DNA from: Methanocorpusculum sp.
GTDB lineage: Archaea > Halobacteriota > Methanomicrobia > Methanomicrobiales > Methanocorpusculaceae
DNA: 64,000 nucleotides
Direction of reading: 5' to 3'
NCBI GenBank assembly: GCA_017399555.1
Contig: JAFQBW010000054.1
Location: 1 to 64,000, forward strand
Shown here: in pieces, positions 53,760 through 63,445 of the stretch
Layout: each line of letters begins with the position of its first letter
Numbering within the stretch: the stretch's first letter is position 1
Notes under the pieces: model-generated
The model's input: only the letters and a program-made list of their open reading frames with translations
What the model was told of the DNA's origin: nothing
Databases searched by the model: none
Program-made: the position numbers and the translations under genes

Positions 53760-55202
53760 TCAGGCGTCCTTTCCGCCCTTGTTCTCAGCCTCGCGTCGGG
53801 CAATCAGGTTCGGAACGGCGGCAGAGAGGATAAGGGTGATGATGCCGAATACCAGACCTAAGGCTGCGGTTGCGTGGAAGCCGGTCAGGAACAGCTCCGG
53901 AGACAAAGCAGTTACCGGTATTCCAATGGATGCCGGAACGGCGAAGGAGAAGATTACCACATATGCGGCAACACCAATAACGCCTCCAAGGAAATCTGCA
54001 GTAATCATCACAGACGTCCCTGCTCCTTCCTCTCCTTTCGGCGAGAACTGCACAATACGGGTGGTCGCAGGGCCTCCGGAGATGCCGAAGGCAAAGCCCA
54101 TGCAGACAAGTGCCGGAAGAAGTGCGATAACTCCCCACTCCGGCAGGATGAACAGCAGAATCAGACAGAAGGAGATGCGGAAGACTGCCGCTAAAATGCA
54201 GGGGGTGCGGCATCCAATCCGGTCGCTCCATGCGCCAACCGGAATGCCGACGAGAGCCGTAATGACGGCAGAAATCATCAGCAGGAAACCGGAGACTGCG
54301 GCATCTAAGGAAAGCGAGGTCTGCATATAGTAGGGGACCATATACATAACGCCGGCAAAGACTCCGCAGGTCAGAAGGTACGAAACAGAGACTGCGCTGA
54401 ACTTCCAGTTAGTAAAGATTCTGACATTCAAGAGCGGGTTGTCGGACTTGAGCGAGTGGAAGATAAACCAGAGAAGGGATACCGCAAAAACTGTTCCGGT
54501 AAGGATACTCTCTATACTGGTCCAGCCAAGGACCGGTCCTCTTTCCAGGAAGAGGATAAGGGAGGCGATAGCTGCAAACATCAGCCAGGTACCTTTCCAG
54601 TCAAACGGCTCCTTCTTTGGTTTGGTTTCCGGTTTCGGGATAACTGCACGGGCTAAGGCGATTGCCGCGATTCCGATTGGAACATTGATTAAGAAAATCC
54701 AGTGCCAGGAAAGATAGGCAGTAAGCAGTCCGCCGAGCGGTGGGCCGAAGGTTAAGGCGATTCCTCCGGTCGTGGCGATTACTCCCATGCCAAGACCGCG
54801 TTTTCCCTCCGGTAAAAACCGCGTTACCAGAAGCGGGGCAGCGGCCGCTATCATAGAAGCGCCAAGGCCCTGCAGACCGCGGGCGGCAATCATGATTCCA
54901 AGCGACGGGGCAAGAGCGGAAAGAAGCGAGCCTGCCGCAAAAATAAAGAATCCGATGGAGAACACTTCGCGGATTTTTCCGTTGTCGGCGACTTTGCCGA
55001 ATGCCAGAATAAATCCTGCCATAATCAGCAGGTATGCCATCACAATCCACGAGCCGGCGGAAATATCGATGCCGTACTCGGCGGCAATGACCGGCATTGC
55101 GACATTGACAATCGAACTGTCCAGACTGTCCATGAAAATCGCAAATGCGGAAATCAGCATCAGCATCTTCTGGTGAGTCGGATTCTCGACAACGCGGTAC
55201 AT
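53760..55202 (-). CDS. MFS drug transporter, DHA2 (14-TM) family
   Basis: This 480-residue protein has about 14 membrane helices. Early motif DSLDSSIVNVAMPVI (about 24-38) and LQGLGASMIAAAAPL are typical of EmrB/QacA-type drug:proton antiporters. No operon partner. The start MYRVVENPTHQKM is preceded by AGAATT-like sequence; no strong SD. Confidence 0.9.
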   Translation of the reverse strand: MYRVVENPTHQKMLMLISAFAIFMDSLDSSIVNVAMPVIAAEYGIDISAGSWIVMAYLLIMAGFILAFGKVADNGKIREVFSIGFFIFAAGSLLSALAPSLGIMIAARGLQGLGASMIAAAAPLLVTRFLPEGKRGLGMGVIATTGGIALTFGPPLGGLLTAYLSWHWIFLINVPIGIAAIALARAVIPKPETKPKKEPFDWKGTWLMFAAIASLILFLERGPVLGWTSIESILTGTVFAVSLLWFIFHSLKSDNPLLNVRIFTNWKFSAVSVSYLLTCGVFAGVMYMVPYYMQTSLSLDAAVSGFLLMISAVITALVGIPVGAWSDRIGCRTPCILAAVFRISFCLILLFILPEWGVIALLPALVCMGFAFGISGGPATTRIVQFSPKGEEGAGTSVMITADFLGGVIGVAAYVVIFSFAVPASIGIPVTALSPELFLTGFHATAALGLVFGIITLILSAAVPNLIARREAENKGGKDA

Positions 55203-55245
55203 AATTCTTACAGATTAGTTACCGCAAAATATGAATCATACGATG

Positions 55246-56454
55246 TTACAGCAGAAGCATCATAACGGCAAGCAGACAGGTAGCGCCGATTAAATCAATT
55301 GAACTGGTCACCACCGGAACACCGAAGTTATCCGGATCAAAACCTCGCCGGTAGGTAATAACCGCAGTATAGTATCCCAGGAGATTCATCGCGGTAACCA
55401 CCAGCAGTCCTGCGGCAAGAGACAGCAGAACCATCAGAAGAAGGCCGGGGGTAGTAATTCCCAGAAGCAGTGCCGCATAATGCGAAATTGCCCCCATCAG
55501 CGGAAGGAAAATCACTGCATAGATATAATTCTCGCCAAAATGTTTTAGAACCGTCTTCTGCGGGAAAAGAACCGGATCAATCATACCCATATGCATCTCC
55601 GTTCCGATACGGGATGTCAGAATTCCGCCAATCGAACCGCAGCCGTTCATAAACGGGGATATCAGAATCAGTACAGCGGCCGCGGAAATCAGTGCATCGA
55701 GCTGATTCGTGTACAGCACGCCTGCGGTAATTCCCAGAAGCGACAGCGGAAGCAGAAGCGGAAGTCCTTCCCGCAGAACATCCATCATCGTCCGGGTTCC
55801 CCGCTTAAACGAAATAACCGCCCAGAGAAGCATTGCAAGAACAATACATCCAAGGACAGCCTTTCCGGCAAACGGAAGGCCCGTCACCAGCAAAGCGGTC
55901 ATCACCAGGAACGGGAGCGTTACAATATCACCGAGCGTGGTCACCGCCGGAGCGCCTACCATATCCAGATCCCAGAACTTCCGGTAACAGACAATGCTTA
56001 CCAGAACACCGACGACTGTAACCAGAATTCCTGCCAGAGTTCCGGAAATCACCGAGATGATAATCATCTCGGCAATACCGATAACCGGCGTTCCTGTTCC
56101 CATGCAGATAATCTTTCCAAAAACCGCAAGGGCTGCGGAGATAATCACGGTTAAAATCAGCGATGCACGCAGGTTATCTCCAAGTTCCGTGTTTCGTCCG
56201 AACTCAACCTCAAATGCACCAAGGTGCATGGAAGAAGAAAGACGGGATGTCAGAATTCCCGCTATCGCCCCGCGCATATTAATCGACGGAGTTACTAAAA
56301 CCATCAGTCCCGGAATCAGCAGTAAAACATCATTTACCGAACCCAGATAAATTCCGGCGATAAACGATAAGCTCACGCTGATTAAAAGCGTCCAGAACCC
56401 GGTAAAAAACTCACGGTGCTTTTCTCTGAGGGCGTCGACAACTGCCAGGGTCAT
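55246..56454 (-). CDS. MgtE-like divalent-cation transporter, duplicated membrane domain
   Basis: This 402-residue membrane protein has two repeats of the MgtE-type integral membrane domain. Paired segments are PSINMRGAIAGILTSRLSSSMHLG and GCGSIGGILTSRIGTEMHMG, with the first given here only to mark the motif and both ending in a Met-His pair. There is no cytosolic CBS domain, which is typical of the archaeal form. It moves magnesium or other divalent ions. It is divergent from the U32 peptidase gene. Confidence 0.85.
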   Translation of the reverse strand: MTLAVVDALREKHREFFTGFWTLLISVSLSFIAGIYLGSVNDVLLLIPGLMVLVTPSINMRGAIAGILTSRLSSSMHLGAFEVEFGRNTELGDNLRASLILTVIISAALAVFGKIICMGTGTPVIGIAEMIIISVISGTLAGILVTVVGVLVSIVCYRKFWDLDMVGAPAVTTLGDIVTLPFLVMTALLVTGLPFAGKAVLGCIVLAMLLWAVISFKRGTRTMMDVLREGLPLLLPLSLLGITAGVLYTNQLDALISAAAVLILISPFMNGCGSIGGILTSRIGTEMHMGMIDPVLFPQKTVLKHFGENYIYAVIFLPLMGAISHYAALLLGITTPGLLLMVLLSLAAGLLVVTAMNLLGYYTAVITYRRGFDPDNFGVPVVTSSIDLIGATCLLAVMMLLL

Positions 56455-56573
56455 CCATACTCACCTCATTATCCAAGCACATAGTGAATAACTATTGGTT
56501 CTTAATACGTATTAAAGAAAGGGGTTGACAGCGAAAGGTGATTATTCTCTTCCGACCAACATATAGAGTATCT

Positions 56574-58955
56574 ATGCACATCCCTGAACTCCTTGCCCCC
56601 GCAGGCTCTCCCGAAGCCCTGAAAGCCGCGGTCTATGCCGGATGCGATGCGGTCTATCTCGGCGGAAGACTGTACGGCGCCCGGGCCTATGCGGCAAACT
56701 TTGACAACGCAGGAATTGAAAAAGCAGTAGCCTTTGCGCACGAACACGGCGTAAAAGTCTATGTAACCGTCAACACCTTAATCCGCGACGCCGACATGCA
56801 GCAGGCAGCAGAGTACCTGCAGTTCCTCTCCGCAGCAGATGTGGATGCCGTCCTCGTCCAGGACGCAGGACTTGCCGCTCTTGCCCGCGAAATTGTCCCG
56901 GACCTGCCGCTTCATGCAAGCACACAGATGACTATCACCAACCGTGCCGGTGTTGAGTTTGCCGCAGAACACGGCATCTCCCGCGTGGTGCTTGCCCGCG
57001 AAACAACCCTCGAAGATGCCGCAGAACTCGCCCGCGTTGGTGCAGAACTTGGAGTTGGAATCGAAATATTTGCCCACGGAGCACTCTGCTACTCCTACTC
57101 CGGACAGTGCCTCTTCTCCTCTGCTGTCGGAGGCAGGAGCGGAAACCAGGGAATGTGCGCCCAGCCATGCAGAAAACCCTATACCCTCCTTGCAGACGGG
57201 GACCGGGTTGCCACAAACGGAGACTACATCCTCAGCCCGAAAGACATCTGCACCTACCCGAACCTTGCAGAAATCTGTGCAAGCGGAGTGGAATGCCTCA
57301 AAATCGAAGGCCGCATGAAAACACCGGAGTACGTAGCCGTCGTTACCGCAATCTACCGGAAAGCACTCGATGCGGTAGCCGAAGGCACGTTTGAACCAAA
57401 AACCGAGGACATGGAAAACCTCGCCTTCGCCTTCAACCGCGGATTTACCAAAGGATATCTCTTCGGCGACAAAGCATCCATCATGAACTGGGAAAAGCCG
57501 AACAACCGCGGAGTATATGCAGGGTATGTGAACGGGGTTGACAAAAAACGCGGCAAAGTCATCGTCAAAATCGAAGGGCCAATACCGGACACAGGAGACG
57601 GCCTCGTCTTCAAACTTGCCGGACGCGAGGTTGGTTTTGCCTTAAACAAAGAGCCATACCTCTTCCCCGAAGGAGACGCCTATAAAATCCCGGCGCCGGA
57701 ATCCGTTCTGGAAGGAAGCGAGCTTTGGATAACCCGCCGCCTGAAAACCGAAAAACTCGCAAACGCCATCCTCTCCAAACCGCCGGCAGGAAAAATCCCG
57801 CTTGACATCATCGTCGCAAAGAATCCGGAAGGACATTTAGTAATCATCGGAAACGGAAAGACTGCTGTTTCGGAAATCCCGGTAATGGAAGCAAAAAGCC
57901 GGCCGCTGACACCCGAAGCCGTCGAAACCCAGATGCGGAAAACCGGCGGAACACCCTTTGTCATCCGCAGTCTGCGCATGGAATATGACGGAACAGGCTT
58001 CCTGCCGCTTGGCGTTGTCTCTGACCTCAGACGCAAATTCCTCGACGAATGCGCCAGAGACTTAACCGAAAAACGCACGCGGATGACTCGTCCGTTCCAG
58101 GAAAAAGAACGGGCAAAACCGGAAAAGACCACCCCTGTCATCCAGGTCTATACGGATTCCATCCCCTGCGCTAAAGCAGCACACTCCGCCGGCGCCGGAC
58201 AGGTCGTCTATGAAGGATTTGAGGAAATCTACAACCTTCCAACCATCTACAAACTCCCGCGCATCATCGCCGAACACGACCTCATGCGAAAACTCGAAAA
58301 ACTCCCGGCATCCGCCGCCGGCGTTATGACAGACAGCATCGGCGTTGCCGAAATGCTGACCGGGGTCCAGCGCTACGGAGCATCTGGATTAAACATCACC
58401 AACGCACGAACCGCAAACCTCTTCGGCAAATCCTGCCGGCAGGTCTGTCTCTCGCCCGAACTTTCCGGAGCACAGATAAAAACCCTCATGGAACACCTCG
58501 CAGCCTACGCACACCCGCCGAAAACCGAAGTAATCGTCCAGGGAAACCTCGAAGTCATGATTACCGAAAACTGCATTCCGGCAACAGCCCAGGGATGCAG
58601 GTCCTGTAACCAGTCCTGGGCACTGAAAGACAAAACCAACAGAATCTTCCGTATCAGAACAGACTCGGACTGCAGAACACGCATCTTAAACTCCGCGGAA
58701 ATCTGCCTGGTTGAATACGTTCAGGAACTTGCCGCGGCAGGAGTCTCGGTACTCTCCATCGACGCCCGCGGCAGGTCTCCGGAATACATCAGACGCATGG
58801 TCTCCATCTACACCCGTGCTCTCGAAGGCGAACGGGCAAAAGACCTCAAAGAAGAAATCCGGGAGATAGCATCCGGAGGAGTAACTGCCGCCCACTATCT
58901 CCGGGGAGTATCTGAAGACATCGAACTTCCGGAGAAAAAAAGCAGAAAGAAATAA
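56574..58955 (+). CDS. peptidase U32 family protein
   Basis: ATG 56574 gives 793 residues starting MHIPELLAPAGSPEALKAA; the longer frame upstream has no SD support. It has the U32 motifs ELLAPAGS, VYLGGRLYGARAYAANF and CYSYSGQCLFSS with GNQGMCAQPCRK, and a second C-terminal domain with CRSCNQSWALKD (about 672). U32 enzymes include collagenase-like proteases and RNA-modifying RlhA/TrhP; the length and Cys pattern fit the latter, double-domain type. It is divergent from the MgtE-like gene. Confidence 0.87.
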   Translation: MHIPELLAPAGSPEALKAAVYAGCDAVYLGGRLYGARAYAANFDNAGIEKAVAFAHEHGVKVYVTVNTLIRDADMQQAAEYLQFLSAADVDAVLVQDAGLAALAREIVPDLPLHASTQMTITNRAGVEFAAEHGISRVVLARETTLEDAAELARVGAELGVGIEIFAHGALCYSYSGQCLFSSAVGGRSGNQGMCAQPCRKPYTLLADGDRVATNGDYILSPKDICTYPNLAEICASGVECLKIEGRMKTPEYVAVVTAIYRKALDAVAEGTFEPKTEDMENLAFAFNRGFTKGYLFGDKASIMNWEKPNNRGVYAGYVNGVDKKRGKVIVKIEGPIPDTGDGLVFKLAGREVGFALNKEPYLFPEGDAYKIPAPESVLEGSELWITRRLKTEKLANAILSKPPAGKIPLDIIVAKNPEGHLVIIGNGKTAVSEIPVMEAKSRPLTPEAVETQMRKTGGTPFVIRSLRMEYDGTGFLPLGVVSDLRRKFLDECARDLTEKRTRMTRPFQEKERAKPEKTTPVIQVYTDSIPCAKAAHSAGAGQVVYEGFEEIYNLPTIYKLPRIIAEHDLMRKLEKLPASAAGVMTDSIGVAEMLTGVQRYGASGLNITNARTANLFGKSCRQVCLSPELSGAQIKTLMEHLAAYAHPPKTEVIVQGNLEVMITENCIPATAQGCRSCNQSWALKDKTNRIFRIRTDSDCRTRILNSAEICLVEYVQELAAAGVSVLSIDARGRSPEYIRRMVSIYTRALEGERAKDLKEEIREIASGGVTAAHYLRGVSEDIELPEKKSRKK

Positions 58956-58980
58956 CCTCATAACACTGGAGAGATAACTA

Positions 58981-59091
58981 ATGAGCATGGATAAATCGGA
59001 AAAACCGGGGCTGATGTACTACGTACTGATGCTTGTTGCAGCCGGTTGTGTTATTTACGGTCTTTACGGATGGATTACCGGAAAATGGTAA
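58981..59091 (+). CDS. 36-residue single-TM protein
   Basis: The ATG 58981 frame encodes MSMDKSEKPG, then a membrane helix (about 12-30) and a final GWITGKW. GGAGAGAT lies at SD distance upstream. It sits between the U32 gene (25 bp) and the aminopeptidase gene (19 bp), all in the same direction. It is probably a real micro-protein of the transcript, function unknown. Confidence 0.6.
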   Translation: MSMDKSEKPGLMYYVLMLVAAGCVIYGLYGWITGKW

Positions 59092-59110
59092 TCCCGCACC
59101 GGAGGAATAG

Positions 59111-61843
59111 ATGAAAACCCACTATCTTTTTTACCCGGCAGAATTTCCTGTTCCGCCGGTTTCTGTACAGCATATCTCCGCAGTCTTTGACATCACCGAA
59201 ACACGCGTAACCGTCACTGCGGAAACCCGGTTCTTTGCGGAATCCCTCGTCTCTGAACTGCGGCTGAACGCAAAAAATCTCGAAATTCAAAGCATCACCC
59301 AGAACGGAAAACGCCTGGACTATACTTATGCGGATGATATCATCACCCTGCGCCTGCAAAAACCGGTACAGGGAGAGTTCCGGATACAGACAAAAACCGC
59401 CTGCTGTCCGACAGACAACATCCTCGAAGGTCTCTACTATGACATAACGCCGGAAGGAAAACCGCGGACCATCATCTCCCAGTGCCAGCAGTGGGGATTC
59501 CAGAGAATTGCCCCCTGCATTGACGACATGCGGGCAAAATGCACCTGGACAACCACCATTATTGCCGACAGCAGATACAGCAACCTCATCTCCAACGGAA
59601 ATGTCTCGCGGGAAAGAACCCGGTATGACTCAGCCCGGGATACCATCACCTACCAGAACGACGAACCGATGCCGCCGTATCTGTTCTTCCTCGGCGTTGG
59701 AACATGGGACACCTTCTCGCGGGAGTTCTGCTACCCGGACGGAAAAGCGGTCCGCCTTGAACTGCTGGCACTGCCCGGGGCAGACAGAACCGATGCGGAA
59801 ACAGCAGTGGAAATCATGGCGGACGCCATTCTCTGGACACACATCTTTACCGGTCCGGAACGCTTTGATGATACAGAAAAGCGGCAGCGCCTCTATGAAC
59901 TCTGTACCCGGCGGTTCAAAGGAGAGGAAGGACTGACCGAAGAGATTGAAACACTCTCTGCTGACCTCGTCTGCGGATACCAGTATCCGTATGAAGTGTA
60001 CCGCGAAATCGCCATGCAGAACTCCGACTTCGGCGGCATGGAAAACACCGGAAACACCACCATCATCGCCAGCCGGATTATGCCGGATGCGGAAATCACC
60101 GATGCCGCATACGAATACATGCTCGGCGTCAAACAGCATGAGTTCTACCACAACTTAAACGGTTCCGGCGTTACCGGAGACACCCCGTTTTCCATCTGGT
60201 TAAACGAAGCGGTAACGGTCATGATGGAGGATGAATACTTGGCCTTCCATTTCGGAAAGGACTACATCCGGTTAAACAACATCCTCCAGCTCTATACGCC
60301 GGGAACCGGCACCTTCTCTCTGGATACCGGAGCGGTTTCCATGCCTATTGAACCGGAAGGATTCAATGATCCCAATGATTTAATCACCGCGGTCACGTAT
60401 GTGAAAGCCCCGGAGTTTACCCGGATGATTGAAGCAATGCTTGGAAAACCCGCGTTTTCCTGGGCGCTGGATTTGTACCATAAACGCTTCGCCGGCAAAA
60501 ACGCATCCCCGCGGGACTGGCTGCATGCGATGGAGGATATCGGCCGAACAGACTTTTCCTTCATGGCAGACCGCTGGCTCAAACAGACCGGATACCCGAC
60601 AGTGACCGCCTCTGCTGTATATCATCCGGAATCCGACTCCGCAGAGATTACCGTCACCCAGAGCGGGTTTGGAACGCAGAACCCCTGGATTTTCCCCTTC
60701 ATCGGCAGACTGATGAACCGGGACGGAGAAACGGTTGCCGAATTTTCAAAGAAGATTGACGCGGAGAAGATGACCTTCTCTGTCCCTTGTTCCGGCGAGT
60801 TTGATTTTGCCGTCTGGAACGAGAATCATACGGCATACATCAAAATGGAGCGGACGGAATCAGATGAGGTGCTCTATCTCCAGACCAAACTGGACAAAAA
60901 TCCGGTAACCCGCTTCCTCGCATTCTCGGCGCTCTTTGAGCGGGAGATGGTGCGTCTGTTAGAAGATGAAAACGCGTCCCCGTCAGAGGCGTTTGCAAAA
61001 GAGGTTATGCGGACGCTGAAAGATGAGGAACTGATGCAGTCCTGCGGGGCAATGCCGCTTCTGATGTTTGAGTCGGTATCAGACCCCCGTTTTTCCCACG
61101 CATACGCAAACCTCTATTCGGCAAAGCAGAAGATTCTGCGAAATATTGCCGGTCTGTTCAAGGAGGAACTGCTTGGACTGTATGCAAAATACGCCGAAAC
61201 CCTGCCGAAGAACGGATTCTGTCCGGCGGTTCTTTCGGCACAGTTCAAGCGGAATGCCGTGCGGAATCTGATTCTGACAATCCTTGCCGCGCTGGATTCC
61301 GCAGATGTGCAGGAGCTGATTTCCACGCAGTATCATACGGCAGAGTCGGCAACGGTCCGGCTTTCTGCACTTTCGCTGTATCTTTCCTCGTCTGCTGCTG
61401 ACCGAAGAGAACTGCTTGCAGAAGAACTTGCCCGCAGTGCATCGCATCCGCTTGCCTTTGAGAACTGTATTGCGGCCGCGGCAAACACGGCACGGGACAC
61501 TGTATCCTACCTGCGGATGATTGAAGAGTCTCCAATGTTCCATATCGAACAGGCAGGAGAAGCCCGGGCGCTGTATCTGCGGTTTGCCCAGAACCGGAAG
61601 GTCTCTCTGGAAACCGAAGAGGGCAGAGAGTTTTTAGCGGAGTCGATTATCCGCCTCGCAAAAGTGAATGCCTACATCACAACCGGTATGCTTTCGGTGT
61701 TTTCTCATATGCATGAAGCAGAGGAAACAGAGCGTGCAGTTCAGCGAAACCTGCTCTCCCGGATTGCAGAAGGAGTCTCCGCGAAAGAGTCTCCTGCAGT
61801 ATATCAAACACTGCAGCAGATTATGACCGCAACGAAAGAGTAG
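59111..61843 (+). CDS. M1-family aminopeptidase
   Basis: This 910-residue zinc peptidase has the exopeptidase motif GGMEN (308-312), the zinc site HEFYH (343-347) and the third ligand Glu366 in WLNEAVTV, exactly 18 residues after the last His. The N-terminal beta domain and a long C-terminal helical domain (about 570-910) match PepN/ERAP-like enzymes. It removes amino-terminal residues from peptides. ATG 59111 follows GGAGGAAT. It is probably co-transcribed with the U32 and micro-protein genes. Confidence 0.93.
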   Translation: MKTHYLFYPAEFPVPPVSVQHISAVFDITETRVTVTAETRFFAESLVSELRLNAKNLEIQSITQNGKRLDYTYADDIITLRLQKPVQGEFRIQTKTACCPTDNILEGLYYDITPEGKPRTIISQCQQWGFQRIAPCIDDMRAKCTWTTTIIADSRYSNLISNGNVSRERTRYDSARDTITYQNDEPMPPYLFFLGVGTWDTFSREFCYPDGKAVRLELLALPGADRTDAETAVEIMADAILWTHIFTGPERFDDTEKRQRLYELCTRRFKGEEGLTEEIETLSADLVCGYQYPYEVYREIAMQNSDFGGMENTGNTTIIASRIMPDAEITDAAYEYMLGVKQHEFYHNLNGSGVTGDTPFSIWLNEAVTVMMEDEYLAFHFGKDYIRLNNILQLYTPGTGTFSLDTGAVSMPIEPEGFNDPNDLITAVTYVKAPEFTRMIEAMLGKPAFSWALDLYHKRFAGKNASPRDWLHAMEDIGRTDFSFMADRWLKQTGYPTVTASAVYHPESDSAEITVTQSGFGTQNPWIFPFIGRLMNRDGETVAEFSKKIDAEKMTFSVPCSGEFDFAVWNENHTAYIKMERTESDEVLYLQTKLDKNPVTRFLAFSALFEREMVRLLEDENASPSEAFAKEVMRTLKDEELMQSCGAMPLLMFESVSDPRFSHAYANLYSAKQKILRNIAGLFKEELLGLYAKYAETLPKNGFCPAVLSAQFKRNAVRNLILTILAALDSADVQELISTQYHTAESATVRLSALSLYLSSSAADRRELLAEELARSASHPLAFENCIAAAANTARDTVSYLRMIEESPMFHIEQAGEARALYLRFAQNRKVSLETEEGREFLAESIIRLAKVNAYITTGMLSVFSHMHEAEETERAVQRNLLSRIAEGVSAKESPAVYQTLQQIMTATKE

Positions 61844-61944
61844 GAATACTCTTCTCTTTTTTGCGTGGAATGGACATCCGTCAATCCACGCTAATTTTTG
61901 CGCAGATTGGCGGATTATCTCGATATTAATTACCGGTAAAAAAG

Positions 61945-62406
61945 TTAGATGTAATCCCCGATGTCTCTCTCACGGGAAATTACTGTATCACAGTAACTGC
62001 AGCGGTATCCTCTGCTGTGCAGAACAAAGCGGGTCGGGACCGGCTCTTTGGTATTGGTGATACAGTTCGGGTTCGGGCAGGTGATAACTCCGGCAATCTC
62101 CTGCGGAACAGCGACCGGTTTTTTATCAACGACCTGATAATCGCGGATGATACTAATCGTTGCATCCGGCGCTACCAGTGCGATTTTATCAACCTCGTCT
62201 TTGACAAGTTCGCGGTTTGCAATCTTTACCAGGTCCTTTCTTCCGCCGTGCGAACTTTCCACATTACAGGCAACGGTCACCGTCTCGGATGTTCCGCGGG
62301 AGATACCGAGAATGCGGATAACCGTCAGTCCCTCTCCCGGCGTGATATGGTCAATTACCGTGCCGTGCTGGATTGGGGAAATCATCAGCGTCTTTTCCGG
62401 CTTCAT
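61945..62406 (-). CDS. pyrI: aspartate carbamoyltransferase regulatory subunit
   Basis: This 153-residue protein has an N-terminal nucleotide-binding domain and a zinc domain with cysteine pairs CPNPNC and CSYC, about 110-141. It binds CTP and ATP and controls the catalytic subunit. Its start overlaps the end of pyrB by 4 bp, so the two are co-translated. Confidence 0.96.
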   Translation of the reverse strand: MKPEKTLMISPIQHGTVIDHITPGEGLTVIRILGISRGTSETVTVACNVESSHGGRKDLVKIANRELVKDEVDKIALVAPDATISIIRDYQVVDKKPVAVPQEIAGVITCPNPNCITNTKEPVPTRFVLHSRGYRCSYCDTVISRERDIGDYI

Positions 62407-63317
62407 TTCCGCATCACCTCATGCAGCATCGCCATTCTGACCGGCACACCGTTGTGCGCCTGCTCGAAGTACTTGGCGCAGGGGAGAGCGTCCACCCGCG
62501 GGTCGATTTCATCCACTCTCGGGAGAGGGTGGAGCACAATCATATTCGGTTTGGCAATTTCCAGAAGCTCCGGCGTAATCCGGTAGGTGGAAGCATAACT
62601 GTCGAAGGCAACAGGATCCGGGAAGCGTTCCCGCTGAAGACGGGTGACGTAGAGGACATCGAGTTCCGGCAGGCACTCTTCGACTGCATCATGGCAGATA
62701 AGTTCCACGCCAAGCTCTGAGAGGTCGGCTTTCAGAGATGCCGGGAAGTCGAGACCTTCGGGGGCTATGGTGTGGATTCTGATGTTTTTGTATTTCGAAA
62801 GCGCAAATGCCAGAGAGTGGACCGTTCTTCCGTACCGCAGGTCTCCCTGCAGACCGATGTCGATGTTTTCAAGCGGCATCGACTCGCGGATAGTGTAGAG
62901 GTCAAGAAGAGTCTGGGACGGGTGCTGTCCTGCTCCGTCTCCGCCGTTGATGACCGGAACAGTCGCCACCTCGCTTGCAAGGCGGGCCGCTCCTTCCTTC
63001 GGGTGACGGAGAACGATAGCATCTGCATAGCCGGAGACCACACGGATAGTATCCGAGAGGGTTTCTCCTTTTGCAATAGAGGTTGCTTCAACAGAACCAA
63101 GGTTCAGGATTTTTCCGCCAAGCCGCATCATAGCTGACGAGAAGGACATACGGGTACGCGTACTTGGTTCAAAGAAGAGGACTGCGAGAATCTTTCCGTC
63201 GAGTTCGTGACCGGTTCCGTTTCCCCGGTCAAACTCTGCAGCAGCGGATAAGATTCTGTCAATATCTTCCCGTTCCATGTCGCGGACAGATAGGATATTT
63301 TTCTGGTTAACAGTCAT
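62403..63317 (-). CDS. pyrB: aspartate carbamoyltransferase catalytic subunit
   Basis: This 304-residue enzyme makes carbamoyl aspartate, the first committed step of pyrimidine synthesis. It has the carbamoyl-phosphate motif PSTRTRMSF (about 52-60) and the later HPSQTLLDLYTI. The aspartate domain includes YVTRLQRERFPD and LHPLPRVDEI. It is upstream of pyrI with a 4-bp overlap. A TATA box lies at 63362-63369. Confidence 0.96.
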   Translation of the reverse strand: MTVNQKNILSVRDMEREDIDRILSAAAEFDRGNGTGHELDGKILAVLFFEPSTRTRMSFSSAMMRLGGKILNLGSVEATSIAKGETLSDTIRVVSGYADAIVLRHPKEGAARLASEVATVPVINGGDGAGQHPSQTLLDLYTIRESMPLENIDIGLQGDLRYGRTVHSLAFALSKYKNIRIHTIAPEGLDFPASLKADLSELGVELICHDAVEECLPELDVLYVTRLQRERFPDPVAFDSYASTYRITPELLEIAKPNMIVLHPLPRVDEIDPRVDALPCAKYFEQAHNGVPVRMAMLHEVMRK

Positions 63318-63361
63318 TGGTGAGCGCTCTTACAAATTAGTAGAGTATTTGTCTCGATGGG

Positions 63362-63369
63362 ATATATAA
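63362..63369 (-). promoter_or_regulatory. TATA box of pyrBI
   Basis: TTATATAT on the minus strand within GGTTATATATCCC, about 45 nt before the pyrB ATG at 63317. With the usual 25-nt spacing, transcription would begin near 63338. Confidence 0.55.
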
Positions 63370-63445
63370 CCATCCAAAAACAGAGAGAGGGGAAAACAGG
63401 ATGTGCCGCAGAAATGAGGAATGGAGAAGGGAAAGAGAAGTGTGA